Assembly (NCBI RefSeq): GCF_003095375.1 | Contig: NZ_QEHR01000004.1 | Coordinates: 310,001-374,000 of the forward strand | DNA length: 64,000 bases | Source: Marixanthomonas spongiae | GTDB taxonomy: Bacteria; Bacteroidota; Bacteroidia; Flavobacteriales; Flavobacteriaceae | Reading direction: 5' to 3' | In this document: positions 1 through 7,916 of the stretch, one piece after another | How positions within the stretch are numbered: position 1 is the first letter of the stretch | Layout of the letters: each line of letters opens with the position of its first letter | Translations under genes and position numbers: made by a program | The notes under the pieces: model-generated | Database searches by the model: none | What the model saw: only the letters and a program-made list of their open reading frames with translations | Told to the model about the DNA's origin: nothing

Positions 1-41
1 TGTGCATTTAGATTAACTTTTTTAATGGTATGATACGTATT

Positions 42-87
42 GAGGTGGTTGAGTGTTCCGCCTCTGGCGGAATGTATCGAAACCTCC
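42..87. repeat. Composite palindromic repeat downstream of the HDAC gene
   Basis: A perfect 7-bp inverted repeat (TTCCGCC/GGCGGAA, 56-62 and 66-72, loop TCT) sits inside a weaker outer pairing (GAGGT 42-46 with ACCTC 82-86, or GGTT 47-50 with AACC 81-84). The frame GTTGAG...TCGAAACC resembles the GAG...TCGAAG palindromes inside metG, so it may belong to the same repeat family. It lies just past the stop of the minus-strand deacetylase gene and could also act as a transcript end. Confidence 0.5.
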
Positions 88-116
88 GCAATGAAACGAT
101 TTAATGTGTCCGGAAA

Positions 117-1022
117 TCACACAAAAAACAAATCCTGAGCTAACCGGAACGTATTGGCGTGCGCATCGATAATTACTTTTATGTCGGGCGAATACCCGCC
201 GCCCATACTTACTTGTAGGGGAATTTCTTGTCGTTTGATCGTTTCAAAAACAAAAAGATCGCGTTCTTTACACCCACCAACTGTGCAGTTTAGACGGCCC
301 AACTTATCGGTTTCTAAAATATCGACTCCGCTGAGATAGAAAATAAAATTGGGTTGTACATCTTCAATTAGCTGCGGAAGGGTTTCTTTCAATTTTGATA
401 AATAAAACGCATCGCCAGAACCATCGGGAATGGGGATATCGAGGTCACTTACTTCTTTCTTGAATGGATAGTTGCCGGCGCCGTGCATGGAAAAGGTAAA
501 GACCGAATCGTCATTGTGGAATATTTCCGCAGTGCCATTACCTTGATGTACGTCTAGATCGACAATCAGAATTTTTTTGGCCAATCCTTTATTTTGTAAA
601 TACCGGGCAGCAATGGCTTGATCGTTAAAAATGCAAAACCCTTCCCCATGATCGGTATAGGCGTGATGGGTGCCGCCGGCAATGTTCATCGCAATGCCGT
701 GTTCCAAAGCATATTCGCAGCCTTGCATCGTCCCCTGTGCAATTAATTGTCCACGTTTCACCAATGTTTCAGAAAGGGGAAAACCAATTTTACGGGCGGC
801 TCGTTTGTCTAAGGTTCCGTTTTTCAGATTCTTGAAATAATCTTCTGTATGAACAGCAAGTATGTGTTCTTCCGAAGGCATATTGGGCTCAAAAAAATTG
901 GCTTCATTGCAGGTTCCTTCATATAACAACTGCTGCGGAAGGAGTTCGTATTTTTCCATAGGAAATCGATGCCCTTCCGGTAACGGGTGCTTATAAATAG
1001 GATGATAGGCTATTTTGAGCAT
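117..1022 (-). CDS. Histone deacetylase family protein
   Basis: This 301-residue protein belongs to the arginase/deacetylase-fold HDAC superfamily (AcuC, acetylpolyamine amidohydrolases), zinc hydrolases that remove acyl groups from lysine or polyamine amines. The family's active-site signatures are present: GGTHHA with the His pair at 119-120, DLDVHQGNGT at 155-164 with the zinc ligands Asp157 and His159, a GVDILETD segment near 231 carrying the third ligand, and GGGYS near the C terminus with the catalytic Tyr. There is no signal peptide, so it is cytoplasmic. The start codon lies within the last 13 bp of the upstream EamA gene, suggesting coupled expression. The substrate cannot be inferred from the sequence. 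Confidence 0.88.
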   Translation of the reverse strand: MLKIAYHPIYKHPLPEGHRFPMEKYELLPQQLLYEGTCNEANFFEPNMPSEEHILAVHTEDYFKNLKNGTLDKRAARKIGFPLSETLVKRGQLIAQGTMQGCEYALEHGIAMNIAGGTHHAYTDHGEGFCIFNDQAIAARYLQNKGLAKKILIVDLDVHQGNGTAEIFHNDDSVFTFSMHGAGNYPFKKEVSDLDIPIPDGSGDAFYLSKLKETLPQLIEDVQPNFIFYLSGVDILETDKLGRLNCTVGGCKERDLFVFETIKRQEIPLQVSMGGGYSPDIKVIIDAHANTFRLAQDLFFV

Positions 1023-1918
1023 GCAATGCGTCTTCTTTTTGAAGGGAACAATCGAGTTTTGAAGGTTATTTCTTTATCGTAAAACGTAATCCTAATTCCC
1101 AATAATAAAATTAAGCCACCAATAACCATTTGCAAGTTAATGGTTTCATCTATAAACAACCAAGCTAAGATAGATGCTAAAATGCCTTGTGCCAACAAAC
1201 TTACCGAAACGCGGGTAGCACGCATTCTTTTAGTGGCAAAACTTATCAATAACCAAGCAGCAAGTTGACACACCAACCCTTGAATGAGCAACACAAACCA
1301 CCCCATATTGCTGAAACCGGAAAACGGTTCGCCAATGGCATAGCTAATAATACCCAACGCAATGGCCGAAGCCAATAAACTAATGCTCATAAACGATACC
1401 ACATTAAATTCATGCAAGATGAATTTGCTCACTAGCATATAGACAGCATATAGCATCCCTGATAATATTCCAAACATAAAGGCAAGATCAAAATTGAGGT
1501 TTATAAAAAAGTGAAAACCCACTAAGGTTACCATGCCTAAAACAGCCACGACGGTACCGATCCAAAAATTCTTTTTAGGTTTGTTTTTTAAGAAAAAGAA
1601 CGCGCCAATCCCTACCCACACGGGTGATAAATTAGTCAACAACGAAGCTTGAGTTGCGGTAGATTCTTGTATGGCGACATTCCATACGGCTACGTCCAGC
1701 CCAAACACTACCCCGCACAACATGCCCAAAAGCAAAATCTTGGTAGAAGGAATTTTTAACTGCTTTGTAATAAGTACGTACGGAAGCAATACTGCCGAGG
1801 CGATGGCCATTCGGTAAAACGCAGAGATAACCCCTGGCGTTAAGCTCAATTTTACCAAAACGGGAAAGATGGAAATACAAATTATCCCTACTACTAAAGC
1901 GATTCGTGCCTTTTTCAT
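1010..1918 (-). CDS. EamA-type DMT-superfamily transporter
   Basis: This 302-residue inner-membrane protein is almost entirely hydrophobic and shows about ten membrane segments arranged as two EamA halves. The N-terminal half includes the conserved PGVISAFYR stretch and the second half starts near residue 150. Members of the drug/metabolite transporter superfamily export amino acids, metabolites or drugs, but the substrate cannot be read from sequence. The C terminus ends in a short basic tail. The gene overlaps the start of the downstream deacetylase gene by 13 bp, so the two are probably co-transcribed. The long alternative frame over its N-terminal part is a shadow. Confidence 0.85.
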   Translation of the reverse strand: MKKARIALVVGIICISIFPVLVKLSLTPGVISAFYRMAIASAVLLPYVLITKQLKIPSTKILLLGMLCGVVFGLDVAVWNVAIQESTATQASLLTNLSPVWVGIGAFFFLKNKPKKNFWIGTVVAVLGMVTLVGFHFFINLNFDLAFMFGILSGMLYAVYMLVSKFILHEFNVVSFMSISLLASAIALGIISYAIGEPFSGFSNMGWFVLLIQGLVCQLAAWLLISFATKRMRATRVSVSLLAQGILASILAWLFIDETINLQMVIGGLILLLGIRITFYDKEITFKTRLFPSKRRRIACSK

Positions 1919-2037
1919 AGCTATAACAGTTTAAACAACCTTGAGTCAAGGAAGGGTTGATAAATAAGAAAGCGCGAAATTACTCAATAAAAAAGACTGG
2001 CAAATGGAAAAAGGAAAAGAAAACAGTTATTTAACAC

Positions 2038-4176
2038 CTATTTATGAAGTTTCAACTGAATCCGTTTTCTTTCCACATCCACTTCCAGCACCTTTACGAT
2101 AAGCTGTTGGTGTAAATGTACGTGTTCGTTAACGTCGGAAACATAAGAATCTGACAGGTTCGAAATATGAATCAATCCGCTTTCCTTGATTCCCACATCC
2201 ACAAAAGCACCGAAATTTGTGATGTTGTTAACAATGCCCGGAAGCAATTGCCCCGGTTCCAGATCGCCAATGGTTTTGATGTTTTGGTTAAATGTGAACA
2301 CTTTTGCGGGCTCGCGGATATCGAGGCCGGGCTTCTCCAGTTCTTTTACAATATCCTGAAGCGTAGGCAGGCCAACGGTTTCCGTTTGGTATTTTTCCAA
2401 CGGAATTTCTTGAAGCAGTTTTTTATTACCTATCATTTCTGAAATGTCAACCCCTTGATCCTTCGCCATTTTTGAAACCACAGCATAACTTTCCGGATGC
2501 ACAGCCGAATCGTCCAACGGATTTGCCCCATCTTTTATCCGAAGAAATCCCGCTGCTTGCTGAAAGGCTTTTTCGCCCAACCTTGAAACGTTTTTAATTT
2601 CCTTTCTGGAAAAAAAAGTCCCGTTTTCATCCCGGTGCTTTACAATATTTTCCGCCAATTTATCACCAATACCCGAAACATAACTCAGTAACGAAGTACT
2701 CGCAGTATTGACGTTAACACCCACGGCATTCACGCAGTTTTCAACTACGCGATCCAAGGAGTTTTTCAGTTTGGTTTGGTTCACATCATGCTGATATTGC
2801 CCAACCCCGATTGATTTAGCATCGATTTTCACCAATTCAGCCAATGGATCTTGCAAACGCCGCCCGATGGAAACCGATCCTCGCACGGTAACATCGTAAT
2901 TGGGGAACTCCTCCCGTGCAATTTTTGAAGCCGAATAAATAGAAGCACCCGCTTCGCTTACCACGAAAACTTGAATGGGACGATCAAATTGAATACGGCG
3001 GATCAATTGTTCGGTTTCCCTGGAAGCGGTTCCGTTGCCAATGGCGATGGCTTCAATTTTATGGGCGTTTACCAAGGTGCTAATCTTTTTGATTGCTCCT
3101 TTTGAATCGTTTTTTGGCGGATGCGGATAAATGGTTTCGTTGTGCTCCAGTCCGCCTTGGGCATCGAGACAAACCACTTTACAGCCCGTTCTAAAACCGG
3201 GATCAATGGCCAACACCTTTTTTTCGCCCAACGGCGAACCCAACAACAGTTGTTTCAGGTTTTTGGCAAATACCTGTATGGCCGTTTCGTCTGCTTTTTC
3301 TTTAGCAGCGTTTAAAATTTCGTTGGAAAGTGCAGGGAATAATAACCTTTTGTACGCATCTGCAATGGCCATCGAAATTTGTTCGGCACAGTCGCCATTC
3401 GATTTTATAACCCGGTTCTCAATTTTTGAAAGTATGCGTGAATTGTCATCCCGATGGCTATCGGGATCAATTTTCAAACGAATAAACCCTTCTTCCGTAG
3501 CGCGAAGGATCGCCAACAATCGGTGCGACGGACAACGGTTTAATGCCTCGCTCCAGTTAAAATAATCCCTGAATTTTTGTGCTTTTTCATCGTCTTTCTT
3601 CGCTTTTACGACTTTGGTGGTAAGCACAGCGTGTCGTTCTAATTGTTTCCGAAGCATATTTCGAATGTCGCTCCGTTCGTTGATCCATTCTGAAATGATG
3701 TGGCGTGCACCTTCCAAAGCTTCCTCAACCGAAATGGAATCAGACGTATATTGTTCAGCAATCGAATAAATATCTGAAGCATTTTGTGCCATAATAATCT
3801 TGGCAAGTGGTTCCAAGCCATTGTTTCGAGCGGTATCAGCTTTGGTTTTGCGTTTCTTTTTATAGGGTAAGTATAAATCTTCTAGCGTGGTGCTATCGGT
3901 GGTCGCTTCTATTTTTTTCTGAAGTTCATCGGTAAGCACTTCTTGCTCTTCCAACGCTTTTAAAATAGTGGCTTTGCGCTTTTCCAGTGTTTCAAATGCT
4001 TCTTTGTACGAAACAATATCGCCTATTTGCACTTCGTCCAGATTTCCGGTTTGCTCTTTTCGGTAACGGGAAATAAAAGGAATGGTACAATCCTCATTTA
4101 ATAAAGCAAGGGTGTTTTTTATTGCTTTTTCGGGGAGTTGGGTTTTGGAAGTTATATATTTAAGAAGGCTGTTCAT
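2038..4176 (-). CDS. tex: Tex-family S1 RNA-binding protein
   Basis: This 712-residue cytoplasmic protein has the full Tex layout: a helical N-terminal domain, a YqgF/RNase-H-like domain starting at VLAIDPGFRTG (about residue 324), helix-hairpin-helix motifs (YVSGIGDKLAENIV, about 495), and a C-terminal S1 domain from about 637 (GIVNNITNFGAFVDVG). Tex proteins bind nucleic acid and affect transcription and expression of some genes; the bacterial role is not settled. The stretch IDPDSHRDDNSR, before the central helical part, is encoded across a perfect palindrome at 3448-3467 and looks like an insertion. The gene follows the exported-protein gene by 7 bp and ends the metG operon. Confidence 0.95.
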   Translation of the reverse strand: MNSLLKYITSKTQLPEKAIKNTLALLNEDCTIPFISRYRKEQTGNLDEVQIGDIVSYKEAFETLEKRKATILKALEEQEVLTDELQKKIEATTDSTTLEDLYLPYKKKRKTKADTARNNGLEPLAKIIMAQNASDIYSIAEQYTSDSISVEEALEGARHIISEWINERSDIRNMLRKQLERHAVLTTKVVKAKKDDEKAQKFRDYFNWSEALNRCPSHRLLAILRATEEGFIRLKIDPDSHRDDNSRILSKIENRVIKSNGDCAEQISMAIADAYKRLLFPALSNEILNAAKEKADETAIQVFAKNLKQLLLGSPLGEKKVLAIDPGFRTGCKVVCLDAQGGLEHNETIYPHPPKNDSKGAIKKISTLVNAHKIEAIAIGNGTASRETEQLIRRIQFDRPIQVFVVSEAGASIYSASKIAREEFPNYDVTVRGSVSIGRRLQDPLAELVKIDAKSIGVGQYQHDVNQTKLKNSLDRVVENCVNAVGVNVNTASTSLLSYVSGIGDKLAENIVKHRDENGTFFSRKEIKNVSRLGEKAFQQAAGFLRIKDGANPLDDSAVHPESYAVVSKMAKDQGVDISEMIGNKKLLQEIPLEKYQTETVGLPTLQDIVKELEKPGLDIREPAKVFTFNQNIKTIGDLEPGQLLPGIVNNITNFGAFVDVGIKESGLIHISNLSDSYVSDVNEHVHLHQQLIVKVLEVDVERKRIQLKLHK
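3448..3467. repeat. Palindrome inside the tex reading frame
   Basis: Perfect 8-bp arms ATCCCGAT/ATCGGGAT are separated by the 4-base loop GGCT. The element lies inside tex and is translated as part of DPDSHRDD. The TCCCGAT...ATCGGGA palindrome resembles dispersed repeats that I know from Bacteroidota genomes, but copy number in this genome is unknown. Confidence 0.6.
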
Positions 4177-4183
4177 TTTAAAA

Positions 4184-5599
4184 TTATTCTGAAAATTTTA
4201 CAAGCCTATAATTGTTTTCTTTTCTATTGTAATGCCCCCAGATAAAGGATTCATTTAATTTAAAGATAGTTTCGGCAGTCGCTCCTTTTGTGTTTTCAAA
4301 AGTAGTTTTTATTCTATCAAATGGATTTTCAGAAATCGATCCTTCAAGATGGTTGAAATCTTTGTCAAACAAACCTGTAATTCTAACAGATTTTGTGTTT
4401 TTATACCCGTTGTAAGTGTAGTTTAAGTTGTTAAAAGAGGCTACTATAATTCCACCGGCAAGACCTCCTAATGCACCTCCAACAATTACTGCGTTATTTG
4501 GCTTCTCTACGGTACTGCCCATTGTGATTTCATAAACTCCATTTTGTTTATAAATGGATAAACCAATACCTCCATTCGAAATTTTCCGTAGAAACTTATT
4601 CGTTTTTTCTAGTTCCCGATACGAATCAAAATCTCCCCCTTCTTGTATTATTGGGGTGTTTTTAAATTCTAGTTGTTCGTCATCAGTGACAGCGATTTTT
4701 TTAATTATTTTCCCTGAAGATATTTCTACTATTTGAAATTGAAGCTTATCAGAATCAGAAGCAATCTGAAAAAGTTTATCCTCCATTAAAAAACTGTTGC
4801 TTTTAACCGAAAGATTAAAACCTTCAAATTCTGGTTGGGGCAGTTTTTTGACACTATGCTCAAAAGAAGCTAAATCGATTTGTATGAGATGGGTGTGTTC
4901 CCTGAAATGGTCCGATGTGATAGATAAGGAATCGCCTTTTTTATAAAATTTTAAATCTTTTGAAGTCAACTCCAATACATTTGGCGTGTTAGGTTCTATT
5001 TGGCCTATGGTAGATTTTATGGCAATTTCACTAAAGTCAAAAGCTTTACCTTTTTGATCTAAAAAAGAATTTTCTTTAAAGATTATTTCATGTAATGTAT
5101 GGTCAAGGTCATTGTTAAAAGCATAAACATTTAACTGCGAACCTCTGTTTGGAACCGATAGTAAATAAAGATCATTATTGTAGTGTATGGCTTCTAAGTA
5201 TTTTTCACCTCTAAGTTTAAAACCCAGTTCTTTTGCTTGAGCCATTCCTTTTTCAAAATCAAAGGTCATGGCGCCATAACTCCGGCCGTTTGGGGTATTC
5301 ATAAACAGGGTTATTACTTTACTCTCGATGGCATAGCCAATAATAGCCTTAAACTTTGAATGAAGGTCTGGACAGATGGTAGTTCCCAAAATATTATAGT
5401 TCTCGTCGAACATAAAGCCATAAACCCTATCTCTATCTTCCAAAAACACAAAAAAATTCCCAGATGTTTCATCTACTACGTTAAAAGATTGTTTTATAGT
5501 GCTGAATTTGCCTTCCCCATTAATGGTTGCAACTTCTTCCTGTCCATACATTGCCAATTGAAGAAGTAAAGCAATTAAAAAAATAAATCGGTTTTTCAT
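4184..5599 (-). CDS. Exported protein of unknown function in the metG-tex operon
   Basis: I do not recognise a family for this 471-residue protein. It begins with a Sec signal peptide (MKNRFIFLIALLLQLAMYGQ) ending near residue 20, so it should be exported. The body is rich in beta-strand-like segments with repeated phrases such as DLYLLSVPNRG, compatible with a propeller-like fold, though this is inference. Near residues 370-385 there is a glycine-rich hydrophobic stretch (GGALGGLAGGIIVASF) that could be a membrane-inserting or buried segment. It lies 7-8 bp from both metG upstream and tex downstream, so it is very probably co-transcribed with them, although no functional link to translation is visible. 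Confidence 0.75.
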   Translation of the reverse strand: MKNRFIFLIALLLQLAMYGQEEVATINGEGKFSTIKQSFNVVDETSGNFFVFLEDRDRVYGFMFDENYNILGTTICPDLHSKFKAIIGYAIESKVITLFMNTPNGRSYGAMTFDFEKGMAQAKELGFKLRGEKYLEAIHYNNDLYLLSVPNRGSQLNVYAFNNDLDHTLHEIIFKENSFLDQKGKAFDFSEIAIKSTIGQIEPNTPNVLELTSKDLKFYKKGDSLSITSDHFREHTHLIQIDLASFEHSVKKLPQPEFEGFNLSVKSNSFLMEDKLFQIASDSDKLQFQIVEISSGKIIKKIAVTDDEQLEFKNTPIIQEGGDFDSYRELEKTNKFLRKISNGGIGLSIYKQNGVYEITMGSTVEKPNNAVIVGGALGGLAGGIIVASFNNLNYTYNGYKNTKSVRITGLFDKDFNHLEGSISENPFDRIKTTFENTKGATAETIFKLNESFIWGHYNRKENNYRLVKFSE

Positions 5600-5606
5600 A
5601 AAAATG

Positions 5607-7763
5607 TTAATTTATTGATGCTCCATTGCTTACTTCATCATCTGTGCTGAGCGGAGTCGAAGTGTCTGGATTCACAAAAGATAACTTCCCTTCGGCAGTT
5701 TCAGTCATTAAAATCATACCTTGACTTTCTACGCCGCGCAATTTCCTGGGAGCCAAATTAACCAACACCGTTACCTTTTTTCCAACTACATCTTCTGCTT
5801 TAAAGCTTTCAGCAATTCCTGAAACGATGGTGCGTACATCAATACCGGTATCCACTTTTAATACCAATAACTTCTTGGTTTTAGGCATTTTTTCGGCTTC
5901 GATAATGGTGCCCACGCGCATATCCAACTTGGTAAAATCATCAAACTCTATCATTTCTTTCTGTGGTTTTATAGCATTATTTAAGGTTGCTGAGCTTGTC
6001 GAAGCATTGGCTTTTTTGCTGGCTTCTAATTTATCTAACTGTTGTTGAATTTGCTCGTCTTCAATTTTACTGAAGAGCAATTCGCCTTTTCCTATTTGAT
6101 GGCCTGGGTTTATGAGTCCCTCTCTGCCTTTCGGCATCTCTCCCAAAGGGAGAGAAGAAATATCGTTCCAACTTAACTTTTGGTCACTGAGCGGAGCCGA
6201 AGTGAGCATTTCTCTCAATTTTTCTGAAGTAAACGGTAAAAATGGTTCGCTTAAAAACGATAAAGCAGAGGCGATTTGTAATGCAATATACATCACTGTT
6301 TTGGTGCGTGCTTCGTCGGTTTTTATGGTTTTCCAAGGTTCTTCGTCTGCCAGATATTTATTTCCCAATCGGGCTACATTCATCAACTCTTGCTGTGCTT
6401 CCCTAAAACGGTAGCGTTCAATGGAGCTGGCGATAACAGCCGGATAGGCTTGTAATTCTTTTAAGGTTTGTGTGTCAACTTCTGAAAAGTCTGCTGGTTC
6501 GGGTACAATGCCATCGTAATATTTATTGGTCAGCACCACAACCCTGTTTATAAAGTTTCCGAAGATAGCGACCAGCTCGTTGTTGTTCCTGGCTTGAAAA
6601 TCTGCCCAAGTGAAGTCGTTGTCCTTTGTTTCTGGGGCGTTCGCGGTTAACACGTAACGCAATACATCCTGCTGGTTTGGAAACTCTTCCAGATATTCGT
6701 GCAGCCAAACCGCCCAGTTTTTACTGGTTGATATTTTGTTGCCTTCCAGATTCAAAAACTCATTCGCCGGAACGTTATCTGGCAAAATATAGCTTCCTTC
6801 GGCTTTTAGCATACTTGGGAAAATGATACAGTGAAAAACGATGTTGTCTTTCCCTATAAAATGCAACAACTTTGTGTCTTCGTTTTTCCAATACGGCTTC
6901 CAATCTTTCCCTTCGCGTTCCGCCCATTCTTTAGTAGCAGAGATATAACCAATTGGTGCATCGAACCAAACGTACAATACTTTGCCTTCGCCCCCTTCAA
7001 CCGGGACGGGAATGCCCCAGTCCAAATCGCGAGTTACCGCACGGGCGCGCAATCCATCGTCAATCCAAGATTTGCATTGGCCGTATACGTTGCTTTTCCA
7101 ATCTTTTTTATGCTCTTTTAAAATCCATTCTTTTAAAAATCCTTCGTATTGGTCTAAGGGTAAAAACCAGTGGCGTGTTTCTTTTAAAACGGGTTTGTTG
7201 CCGGTAATCGCACTTTTTGGGTTTATTAAATCGGTTGCGTTGTGGGACGTTCCGCAGTTTTCACACTGATCGCCGTAGCTTTCTTCAAAACCACATTTAG
7301 GACAGGTTCCTAAGATAAACCGATCGGCTAGAAATTGCTTGGCTTCGGCATCGTACAACTGTTCGGTAACTTCTTCAATGAACTTTCCGTCTTCGTACAG
7401 TTTTTTGAAAAACGCCGATGCCGTGTCGTGATGTACTTTTGCTGAAGTTCGGGAATAATTATCAAATGAAATTCCGAAATCTTCAAAGGATTTTTTAATG
7501 ATTCCGTGGTATTTATCCACGACTTCTTGTGGCGTAATGCCTTCTTTTTTTGCCTTGATGGTGATGGGGACGCCGTGTTCGTCACTTCCGCAAACGAAAG
7601 CTACGTCCTTATTTTGTAAGCGTTGGTAGCGCGCGTAAATATCTGCCGGCACATAGACCCCTGCTAAATGCCCAATATGAACGGGGCCATTAGTGTAAGG
7701 TAAAGCGGCGGTAATGGTATATCGGTTGGGGGACTTGGAATTTGTTGAACTGTTTTCAGCCAT
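5607..7763 (-). CDS. metG: Methionyl-tRNA synthetase with C-terminal tRNA-binding domain
   Basis: This class I synthetase charges tRNA-Met. It has 718 residues, long for the family. Visible motifs are HIGH at 29-32, CGSDEHG near 60, the two CxxC zinc knuckles (CPKCGF and CENCGT, about 154-172), the KMSKS-equivalent KISTSK near 341, and a C-terminal EMAPII/OB-fold tRNA-binding domain from about 605 ([13 protein letters not shown]) that promotes dimerisation. The linker and the extreme C terminus contain unusual segments ([38 protein letters not shown]), each encoded exactly by a short palindromic repeat listed separately. The gene starts the minus-strand operon with the exported-protein gene and tex. 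A TATTTTTG box on the minus strand at 7798-7805 is a plausible -7 element. Confidence 0.97.
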   Translation of the reverse strand: MAENSSTNSKSPNRYTITAALPYTNGPVHIGHLAGVYVPADIYARYQRLQNKDVAFVCGSDEHGVPITIKAKKEGITPQEVVDKYHGIIKKSFEDFGISFDNYSRTSAKVHHDTASAFFKKLYEDGKFIEEVTEQLYDAEAKQFLADRFILGTCPKCGFEESYGDQCENCGTSHNATDLINPKSAITGNKPVLKETRHWFLPLDQYEGFLKEWILKEHKKDWKSNVYGQCKSWIDDGLRARAVTRDLDWGIPVPVEGGEGKVLYVWFDAPIGYISATKEWAEREGKDWKPYWKNEDTKLLHFIGKDNIVFHCIIFPSMLKAEGSYILPDNVPANEFLNLEGNKISTSKNWAVWLHEYLEEFPNQQDVLRYVLTANAPETKDNDFTWADFQARNNNELVAIFGNFINRVVVLTNKYYDGIVPEPADFSEVDTQTLKELQAYPAVIASSIERYRFREAQQELMNVARLGNKYLADEEPWKTIKTDEARTKTVMYIALQIASALSFLSEPFLPFTSEKLREMLTSAPLSDQKLSWNDISSLPLGEMPKGREGLINPGHQIGKGELLFSKIEDEQIQQQLDKLEASKKANASTSSATLNNAIKPQKEMIEFDDFTKLDMRVGTIIEAEKMPKTKKLLVLKVDTGIDVRTIVSGIAESFKAEDVVGKKVTVLVNLAPRKLRGVESQGMILMTETAEGKLSFVNPDTSTPLSTDDEVSNGASIN
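5647..5664. repeat. GAGCGGAGTCGAAG repeat in metG (R1)
   Basis: The sequence ctgagcggagtcgaagtg lies inside metG and encodes TSTPLS near residue 703, after the tRNA-binding domain. It matches R3 except for one base in the shared core and belongs to the same short interspersed family (reverse complement CTTCGACTCCGCTCAG). Confidence 0.7.
5988..6006. repeat. TGAGCTTGTCGAAG repeat in metG (R2)
   Basis: The sequence tgctgagcttgtcgaagca has TGC/GCA ends and an inner GCTT-GTCG-AAGC hairpin. It is translated in frame as ASTSSA near residue 589, in the linker before the C-terminal tRNA-binding domain. It shares the TGAG...TCGAAG frame with R1 and R3 but has a different centre. Confidence 0.7.
6115..6154. 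repeat. Double-hairpin repeat in metG (R4)
   Basis: Two nested hairpins are visible: CTCTCCC/GGGAGAG (6138-6144 and 6148-6154, loop AAA) and TGCC-TTTC-GGCA (6125-6136). A CCCTCTCTGCC flank at 6118-6128 can pair as an alternative. The element is read in frame as [14 protein letters not shown] near residue 543 of MetG, between the anticodon-binding and tRNA-binding domains. Confidence 0.7.
6185..6204. repeat. GAGCGGAGCCGAAG repeat in metG (R3)
   Basis: The sequence cactgagcggagccgaagtg has CACT/AGTG ends and the same core as R1 with one difference. It encodes TSAPLSD near residue 523 of MetG and is followed 31 bp away by R4. Confidence 0.7.
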
Positions 7764-7916
7764 AATGTAAACGCATCTGGATTTTAATGGAACGGTGCAA
7801 AAATAATGATTTTATGTTCGGTAGGCGTGGACTGCGCGAGGAAAAACAAATCCGCGATAATTTTTTAAGAGGCTGCCTGAAAGTATAGTCAAAATATCGA
7901 TTATTATTATCGCCGC

